Assembly (NCBI GenBank): GCA_021734835.1 | Contig: JAIPIH010000001.1 | Location: 62,001-126,000, forward strand | Origin: Candidatus Cloacimonadota bacterium | GTDB taxonomy: Bacteria > Cloacimonadota > Cloacimonadia > Cloacimonadales > TCS61 | Length of the DNA stretch: 64,000 nt | Direction: 5' to 3' | Shown: piece by piece, positions 58,246 to 64,000 of the stretch | How the letters are laid out: every line of letters starts with the position of its first letter | How positions within the stretch are numbered: position 1 is the stretch's first letter | Made by a program: the position numbers and the translations under genes | Notes under the pieces: generated by a model | Seen by the model: the letters and a program-made list of their open reading frames with translations, nothing else | The model's database searches: none | Told to the model about the DNA's origin: nothing

Positions 58246-58944
58246 ATGAATATACTAAAGACATTTCGTGGACTTTTTTTCCCAGCCACTTGCTTTAATT
58301 GTCAAAATCATCTTATGGCAGATGAGCGAATTATCTGTGCTGATTGTAACTCTTCATTAAATTTTTTGGAAGATATATGCCTAAATTGCGGTGCATCTGA
58401 GAATAAGGGAGAATGCCGGATTTGTTCTACCAACACATTCCATTTTGATAGAGCCCGATCTGTATTTCTATTTACACCAATACTACAGAAACTGATCCAT
58501 GAATTTAAATATCATGAGATCACAAAAATTGCAAATTTGTTTGGAGAATTGTCGCAAACGTACCTGAAAAAATTCCAACCTTTTGATATTGTGGATTACA
58601 TAGCACCTGTACCTTTGCATAAAGTTAAAAAGCGTGATCGGGGCTTTAATCAATCTGAATTATTAACCGGGGAAATTTCCAAAAATATGAATTGGGAGCA
58701 CCTTCCTAACTTAATTAAAAGAAAGAGATTCACCAAAACTCAAACAAAATTGAATAAAGAGCAACGCAGGAAAAATGTCTCATCAGCTTTTAAGATTAAT
58801 CCTAAATTTGATATTAAAGGGAAGAATATTCTACTGGTGGATGATGTTTTCACCACAGGAGCAACAACTAACTCTATTGCTGAAGTTTTAAAAGAGAGTC
58901 AAGCTGATAAGGTTTATGTGCTGACAATAGGCAGGGCATTGTGA
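58246..58944 (+). CDS. ComF family phosphoribosyltransferase-like protein
   Basis: A 232-residue protein. An N-terminal zinc-finger region with C-F-N-C, I-C-A-D-C, C-L-N-C and C-R-I-C precedes a type I PRTase domain with L-I-H-E-F-K-Y-H near 82-89, R-G-F-N-Q-S near 133-138, and PRPP loop L-L-V-D-D-V-F-T-T-G-A-T. ComF acts in DNA uptake in competent bacteria; here linked to ComM only by shared pathway. The ATG at 58246 follows the upstream stop by one base; a TTG at 58237 is inside it. Confidence 0.9.
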   Translation: MNILKTFRGLFFPATCFNCQNHLMADERIICADCNSSLNFLEDICLNCGASENKGECRICSTNTFHFDRARSVFLFTPILQKLIHEFKYHEITKIANLFGELSQTYLKKFQPFDIVDYIAPVPLHKVKKRDRGFNQSELLTGEISKNMNWEHLPNLIKRKRFTKTQTKLNKEQRRKNVSSAFKINPKFDIKGKNILLVDDVFTTGATTNSIAEVLKESQADKVYVLTIGRAL

Positions 58945-59272
58945 TCAATCAGAGTGGTTTTGGAGAATGAATCAATTTTTATTTTTTGAATTGATAAAAT
59001 AACCACCTAATATATTTGTAGGTGCGATTACCCTTAATCGTCCGCAATTCTTTGGAAGTTATTTATCGATCGATTCGGGGGAATTGATCTTATATTTGTC
59101 ATCCTGAGTTTGGCTTTAGCCAAGTATCGAAGGGTAGACAAATGGAAAGAGATGCTCGACACTTCGATACACCCCGAAATTCTTCGAGGCTACTCAATGT
59201 GACAATAACGAATCATTTATCCCATGAAATGTTTACCAAGTGAAATATGAAGTCTATGCCACTTTGGCGAAG
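58945..59272. other. 328-base intergenic region with hairpins and a palindromic repeat
   Basis: No gene seen. It holds a small hairpin at 59004-59024 (CACCTA/TAGGTG), a 9-bp stem with a GGGG loop at 59068-59089 (GATCGATTC/GAATTGATC), and the palindromic repeat described separately. It lies between the convergent comF-type and beta-helix genes. Confidence 0.6.
59096..59205. repeat. REP/MITE-like palindromic element
   Basis: About 110 bases with imperfect inverted ends: TTGTCATCCTGAG at the left and CTCAATGTGACAA at the right. Inside, GTATCGAAGGG and CTTCGATACACCCC form another inverted pair. The left end resembles a short GTCATTCTGAG block at 61650 on the other side of the next gene. Confidence 0.65.
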
Positions 59273-61594
59273 CTATTTCAATAGCAGCATCTTCTTAGTT
59301 ACAATTTTATCATCTGTCTGCAGCTTATAAAAATAGACTCCTGAAGAGACTCTTTTATTATTATCATCTCTGCTGTTCCACAGCATCTCGCTTCTACCGG
59401 GACTCATATAGCAATCAAGCAGGGTTTTTACTTTTTGACCTTTTATGTTATAAATTTCTAATTTCACCTGTCCTGATTCAGGAAGTTCAAATACTATCTT
59501 GGTTTCAGGATTAAATGGATTGGGATAGTTAGTTAGAAGGTATTGGGTATTGGGTATTGGGTTTTCGGTTACACTCACTGAATCTGCTCCAAACTCATAA
59601 CAGCCCATATCAATTATAGCAGTTCCATCATCATTTCCATCCCAAATTCTTTCATTATGTAAAAGATCCCAAGGAGGTAAGAATAAGCCGGTTGTATCCG
59701 GTGTGCCGCTATCAATGCAGGGTGATGAGCCGGTTAGTTGATACGGATCTTCTCCTGATAAAAGAAACAATGGATCTCCTCCTATGTTGCCTTCTAACCA
59801 GTTGATAATATTTGCATTGTTCATATTGTAAACACCGTCTTCACCGTTCTTAATATTACTGTGTTCTACATTCAATAAATAATTATATCCATTGATCGTA
59901 TCATCTGCCATGAAGATCTCATAATCAGTATTGTTATGCATTATGGTATTGGTAATATTAACATCACCCTTTGAGTAGATCGTAGAGGGATAGAAATTAC
60001 TGGAAGCTATATTATTACTGAATGTACAATTATTAAATTCGGTTAATCCATCATAATTGAAATTTTGGAAAACATACCTGCTGCCTATTGAATTATCGGA
60101 AATCAGGCAATTATTGAATGTAATAGTTGGCTCGTTACCATTAACATTTGTAGTTCTTATTATTCTTCCTTCATTGTTTGTGGAATGATTGCCCGAAAAT
60201 ATGCAATTTTCTAGTAAAAAATCGCCATCTGCTGATAATTGCATAGCAACTTCATTTGAAAAAGGATCGGGTTCAATATTTTCGTTGTTTGAGATAATAC
60301 AGTTTTTCATATAACCGGCATTCCTATGTAAGCCAAGACCAGAATTTGTATCATCTGCTACATTATTAATTATATTCAAATTATTATATTCATTATAAAT
60401 ATAAGAATTTGTAAAAATGAAACGAATATTACTATTATTTTGAATTTTTATATTTTCAAGTTTCAATTTGTCTATATAGCGAAGCATCATTACATTGGAT
60501 GTATATCTTTCAGGATCGTTTTGAATAGAAAAATTAGTTATTCCAATAACACCATTTAGATTGTGACCTATTACAGCATTTGGATTATAATCATTGATCA
60601 AAATTGTATTATCCATATCTGCACCGATAATAGAAACATACTCTTTACAACCTATAGGAAATATTTGTCCGTTTATCAGGTGAGAATAATATCCAGCCGC
60701 TACATGTACTGTGCGTGGATTTAAGCTGTCTGCCTGTATCCTACGTACTGCCCAGGAGATATTCTTCAAGGGCTCATCCGGTGTTGATCCGCTGTTCTCA
60801 TCATCTCCAGAAGGGTGTACATAAAGATCATGCGGAACCAGTTCCATCCAGTTATTCTGGATATCAAATGTATAGGTTGAACCTTCTAAATATTCTGCAA
60901 AATACCTACTCGGTTCAAATACGCTGAATGTGTCTACTATTACATCGATCTGTTCGGATTCCATGGAAAATAGATCAGCTCCCTTTCCTGCATTATTGTT
61001 ATATATATTGCATCGATTTTCAGCATCAAAATCTATCTCATAATTAGACCAGAAAAAAATTCCTCCTCCATAACCCGCAGAGTTATGAATGATATCCAAC
61101 CCGGATAGTGTAAGATCACTTAAAATTGCCAATATGCCGCCTCCTAAAGTTGCTACGTTATCTTTCAAGTAGCAATTCGTAATATTTGTATTTTCAGCAC
61201 ATTGCATAAAGATACCACCACCAACAGAACCTTGAATTTCTGTTCCATAACCGTTTTGAATTGTGAAACCACGTATAGTTGCGCCAATCGTAATATCTTG
61301 AATCTCAATGCAACTTAATAGTCGTTGACCATCAATTATAGTAGATGAGATGTATTGTTCATCTCCTGTGGTAAGTTCCAGGCTTGCTAAAGTAATATTA
61401 TGTCCGTTGAGATCAAGGTTTTCATAGTAGGTTCCGGGATAAACCAGAACGGTGTCGGAATCTGCCGAAGCATTGATACCTTCCTGGATGGTGGTGAAGT
61501 TGCCTGTTCCGTCCTGTTTGATGTACCAGGTAGTGGTGTGTAACCACGAATTTACGCAAATTAGCACGAAAAAAATAGATAACTTAAACTTCAA
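59273..61594 (-). CDS. secreted parallel beta-helix protein with type A C-terminal sorting domain (TTG start)
   Basis: A 773-residue protein. W-Y-I-K-Q-D-G-T-G-N-F-T-T-I-Q-E-G-I, the pectate-lyase-like opening, lies at about 23-40, followed by G-G-G-I-F and N-N-T-type beta-helix turns (about 120-560), then a C-terminal domain N-Y-P-N-P-F-N-P to K-M-L-L-L-K. The TTG at 61594 is preceded by AGGGGG; no ATG fits the signal peptide. Just before the sorting domain is a 7-base tandem repeat (59539-59559). It could bind or cut polysaccharide, but no catalytic residues can be named. Confidence 0.83.
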   Translation of the reverse strand: MKFKLSIFFVLICVNSWLHTTTWYIKQDGTGNFTTIQEGINASADSDTVLVYPGTYYENLDLNGHNITLASLELTTGDEQYISSTIIDGQRLLSCIEIQDITIGATIRGFTIQNGYGTEIQGSVGGGIFMQCAENTNITNCYLKDNVATLGGGILAILSDLTLSGLDIIHNSAGYGGGIFFWSNYEIDFDAENRCNIYNNNAGKGADLFSMESEQIDVIVDTFSVFEPSRYFAEYLEGSTYTFDIQNNWMELVPHDLYVHPSGDDENSGSTPDEPLKNISWAVRRIQADSLNPRTVHVAAGYYSHLINGQIFPIGCKEYVSIIGADMDNTILINDYNPNAVIGHNLNGVIGITNFSIQNDPERYTSNVMMLRYIDKLKLENIKIQNNSNIRFIFTNSYIYNEYNNLNIINNVADDTNSGLGLHRNAGYMKNCIISNNENIEPDPFSNEVAMQLSADGDFLLENCIFSGNHSTNNEGRIIRTTNVNGNEPTITFNNCLISDNSIGSRYVFQNFNYDGLTEFNNCTFSNNIASSNFYPSTIYSKGDVNITNTIMHNNTDYEIFMADDTINGYNYLLNVEHSNIKNGEDGVYNMNNANIINWLEGNIGGDPLFLLSGEDPYQLTGSSPCIDSGTPDTTGLFLPPWDLLHNERIWDGNDDGTAIIDMGCYEFGADSVSVTENPIPNTQYLLTNYPNPFNPETKIVFELPESGQVKLEIYNIKGQKVKTLLDCYMSPGRSEMLWNSRDDNNKRVSSGVYFYKLQTDDKIVTKKMLLLK
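59539..59559. repeat. 7-base tandem repeat (GGTATTG x3) inside the beta-helix gene
   Basis: Three exact copies of GGTATTG, then a degenerate fourth (GGTTTTC), in the linker between the beta-helix and the sorting domain. The unit is not a multiple of three, so gain or loss of one copy would shift the frame ahead of the sorting domain. Confidence 0.75.
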
Positions 61595-61608
61595 AAAACC
61601 CCCTGTTT

Positions 61609-61834
61609 CCCCCTTTAAAGGGGGACATTATAATTTCCTCTATTGCTTCGTCATTCTGAGTAACTCTCCATCGGTTTTCGACGATGGATCTGAAGCAAAA
61701 TAAAATATTTAAAGTATTTTGCTTTTATCATATCATCTCACCCTAAACCCCTCTCTTAAATCCAAGAGAGGGGTATTAAGGTTATTTTATTATCGGCTGG
61801 TGTGTTTTTCTACGAAAAACCATACCTTGCCGAT
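61609..61834. repeat. hairpin-rich intergenic DNA between two beta-helix genes
   Basis: At least five hairpins in 226 bases: palindrome CCCCCTTTAAAGGGGG (61609-61624), TCCATCG/CGATGGA (61667-61688), GCAAAATA/TATTTTGC (61695-61722), a perfect 10-bp stem CCCCTCTCTT/AAGAGAGGGG (61748-61773) and a long stem ending CGGC...GCCG (61792-61834). A GTCATTCTGAG block at 61650-61660 is like the left end of the repeat at 59096. One or more may terminate the upstream gene. Confidence 0.65.
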
Positions 61835-61867
61835 GAGATCGTTTCGCATCGCGAAGCCGACTCCTGA

Positions 61868-64000
61868 TTACTTAAGCATCAGCATCTTCTTCATGATCGT
61901 ATCATCCTTAGTGGATAACCTGTAGAAGTAAATTCCTGATGATACACTCTTATCGTTATTGTCTTTGCCATTCCAAACGGTTTCATATGATCCTGCTAAC
62001 TGCTCTCCTTTAACCAGGGTTTTTACCAATTGTCCTTTAATGTTATAAACTTCAAGGTTAACTCTACCATCATCAGGAAGAGAATAAACAATGGTTGTGG
62101 TCGGATTGAATGGATTGGGATAGTTCGAAGCTGAGAGATCGTAAACTTCCTGTATCATACCGGAATCATCTCTTAAGGTTATGAAATAGGCTGAATCCAT
62201 ACTTTTGGTAGAGATCTTACCTTTGATGTTATCAGGCTCCTGCACAGAAACACATTTATAGGAGCTAAGTGTTCTGGGCTCTGCTCTATCTCCATAATAT
62301 AGTTCAAGCTCAATATCACCCGGATCAACTCCACTTACATAAGCACTTATCTGATTGATCGTATCGGTTACAACGGTTGCTCCAACACACTCTCCATCTA
62401 CAATTGCGCCTATCTCAAGGGGTGGATCTTCAGGGTCTATCTCTATATAAAGAGGCAGGTAACTTGCCTGCTCTTCATAGGTGAAGTTCTCAGGTTCGCT
62501 GAATGTTACTGCTGGATCTTCCGGTGTGCTGTTATCCCAGCCGAAATCATTGATAGCAGTATTACACTCAATGATGACCATATCGCCATAAGAGAGAGTG
62601 GGTGAATAACCATGTTCTACTTTTGCTAACCAGTTACCAAAAAATCTTACGGCTGACCAATGCTGAGCTGTTATGGAGGTGATATTAGTAACATTCCAAT
62701 ACTCACTGAAAGCATCCTCTACACTCTGTGTTTCTTCTAACCAGTAACCGACCCAGTTTGGAGCTAAATTGCCTTCCAATACGATAGTTGTATTATCAGG
62801 TTCTTTAAAACCAGGTACATCCAGTGTATAATCATCGTTCATGTGGAATTTGAAGCCTTCAGTGCGTAAGAATTGTTCATAATCATGTTCCCAAGCGATA
62901 CCATTCCAAGCAATCGTATAATTTTGAGATTCTACAACATCAAGGATAGCTGGTACGGGTAACTGCATAATATCTGCAAGTAGGTATTCAGCAACATCGG
63001 GGTCATAACCGGTAGTGCTATATACGTTATCCAAAGCCGGTAAACTAAGCCACTTCCAGCCGTTGTCCTCGTCTGGTGATGGAAGATCAACAATATCATA
63101 TTTGTGAGTTATTGCACGAACTGCTCCAATATCCGCAGGAGTTCCATCGGGGTCAGTTAGATTTGGATTTCCAGCATCTATGCAGGGAGATTTGGTTGTA
63201 GAATTCCAGAGGGGTTGGTAAGTTTGTGTATCAAGTTGTGGATTGGTATTGAGAAGACAACCCGTTCCCTCAATAACACCAGATCCAAGATTTCCACTTT
63301 GATAAGTGTTACAGTAGTTGAGTGTTACATCTCCCCAACTTATACTGTAAGACTCATTACCCGAAAATATACAATTTGTTAGTTCTTCATTAATGGGATT
63401 GCTATAGAAGAGAATATTTTCACAATCTAGATTATTAATGAAAGAATTATTGTAAATCGTAGTCGAACCATAATCCGCAATTACACTTCTAACGCCAACA
63501 TCTGAGTAGTTATTACTAAAAGTATTATCATAAATCTCACATGAAGAATTATAATAAATCCCTAAGGTATTACTTTCATATTCACAATTTGTATCACAAA
63601 ATCCGAATTTATTTGAATCAAACTCATTCTCATTAATCACACCTGTTGAATTCAAGAACGCTAAAGCAGCTGAACCATTATTTGATTCATTTTCTTGAAA
63701 AAAATTATTTGAAATTATTGCATCAGAATCATAATCTATATGCACTGCACCAGCTATTCCTGTTGATCCATCAGAACTATCATAAATATGCCCACTCGTA
63801 TTATTTGTGAAAATATTATTCAATATTGAAATATTGCTGCTAGAGTGGACATAAATAGCTCCTCCACTAAAAGCAGAATTTTCATCAAATGTATTGTTGA
63901 TAATTTGGGTTCCATTAGCATTAGTAACAACAATAGCCCCACCATCAGCTTGATAATATCCTGGATAATCACCTGAGGAACAATTATTAAAGGTATTTTC
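61868..64000 (-). CDS. secreted beta-helix protein with type A C-terminal sorting domain (5' partial)
   Basis: The frame runs without a stop to the end of the window: 59 further codons lie above the TTG at 63823, so the N-terminus is missing. The first 220 visible residues are parallel beta-helix repeats with N-N-T-F, G-G-A-I-Y and S-G-N-x-S turns. Next is S-P-C-I-D-A-G-N-P, then a roughly 330-residue module with several Trp (e.g. G-W-K-W-L-S-L-P) I do not recognise, and the terminal domain N-Y-P-N-P-F-N-P to K-M-L-M-L-K. It is probably a paralogue of the neighbour at 59273 in architecture. Confidence 0.83.
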   Translation of the reverse strand, partial: ENTFNNCSSGDYPGYYQADGGAIVVTNANGTQIINNTFDENSAFSGGAIYVHSSSNISILNNIFTNNTSGHIYDSSDGSTGIAGAVHIDYDSDAIISNNFFQENESNNGSAALAFLNSTGVINENEFDSNKFGFCDTNCEYESNTLGIYYNSSCEIYDNTFSNNYSDVGVRSVIADYGSTTIYNNSFINNLDCENILFYSNPINEELTNCIFSGNESYSISWGDVTLNYCNTYQSGNLGSGVIEGTGCLLNTNPQLDTQTYQPLWNSTTKSPCIDAGNPNLTDPDGTPADIGAVRAITHKYDIVDLPSPDEDNGWKWLSLPALDNVYSTTGYDPDVAEYLLADIMQLPVPAILDVVESQNYTIAWNGIAWEHDYEQFLRTEGFKFHMNDDYTLDVPGFKEPDNTTIVLEGNLAPNWVGYWLEETQSVEDAFSEYWNVTNITSITAQHWSAVRFFGNWLAKVEHGYSPTLSYGDMVIIECNTAINDFGWDNSTPEDPAVTFSEPENFTYEEQASYLPLYIEIDPEDPPLEIGAIVDGECVGATVVTDTINQISAYVSGVDPGDIELELYYGDRAEPRTLSSYKCVSVQEPDNIKGKISTKSMDSAYFITLRDDSGMIQEVYDLSASNYPNPFNPTTTIVYSLPDDGRVNLEVYNIKGQLVKTLVKGEQLAGSYETVWNGKDNNDKSVSSGIYFYRLSTKDDTIMKKMLMLK

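Overview
The window is AT-rich DNA from a Gram-negative (diderm) bacterium, most likely of the FCB superphylum and closest in style to Candidatus Cloacimonadota. This placement is inferred from gene content and not from a marker-gene tree. Diderm evidence: lipid A kinase (lpxK), both lipoprotein acyltransferases that flank the pathway (lgt, lnt), several lipobox proteins and an outer-membrane barrel. FCB evidence: five large secreted proteins end in the same roughly 85-residue C-terminal domain with an N-Y-P-N-P-F-N-P start, a central Y-N-x-K-G-Q and a terminal K-M-L-x-x-K, the FlgD-like/type A sorting domain of type IX secretion cargo. No secretion machinery is encoded here.

Layout. 1-2650: fragment of a small protein, a DUF5777-type barrel and a triple-DOMON lipoprotein. 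2857-7236: gpsA and a Na+/solute symporter (+), then lpxK and the cobalamin adenosyltransferase (-). 7269-11859: two secreted proteins (VCBS/FG-GAP propeller; papain-like protease). 12144-14356: two sugar-type ABC permeases and a small membrane protein. 14413-19138: a compact minus-strand operon, adenosine-specific kinase-like / thpR / recA / recX / phosphoribosyltransferase / NIF3-like / YqaA-like. 19256-21802: rpmB and a divergent ECF sigma / anti-sigma / CpxP-like / WxxGxW lipoprotein / Spy-like cassette. 21891-30429: a long minus-strand run with an ANT(6)-like nucleotidyltransferase, MerR-type protein, lnt, propeller lipoprotein, recJ, the RNase P RNA gene rnpB (27911-28300), a zinc-ribbon coiled-coil protein and FapA. 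30841-35275: purA, then the classical rpmH-rnpA-yidD-yidC-jag cluster. 35333-45416: minus strand, comM-like ATPase, lamin-tail secreted protein, nnr, histidine kinase, mazG, membrane metallopeptidase, response regulator and a degenerate UvrC-like protein. 45620-58944: plus strand, mfd, SLBB export protein, sugar epimerase, aminotransferase, etfB, lgt, lipoprotein, purB, a PSD-like protein, pssA, an unknown and a comF-type gene. 59273-64000: two beta-helix surface proteins separated by hairpin-rich DNA; the second runs off the window.

Most of the window is housekeeping. No CRISPR, prophage, insertion sequence, tRNA or 16S/23S rRNA was seen. The strongest candidates for new biology are the UvrC-like protein that keeps the four FeS-type cysteines but has lost key nuclease residues, next to a response regulator; the ECF/anti-sigma/CpxP/WxxGxW/Spy envelope cassette; the DOMON lipoprotein with a repeated Met/His pair next to an outer-membrane barrel; the decarboxylase-like protein beside pssA without a Gly-Ser cleavage site; and the repeat-rich region around the final beta-helix genes.
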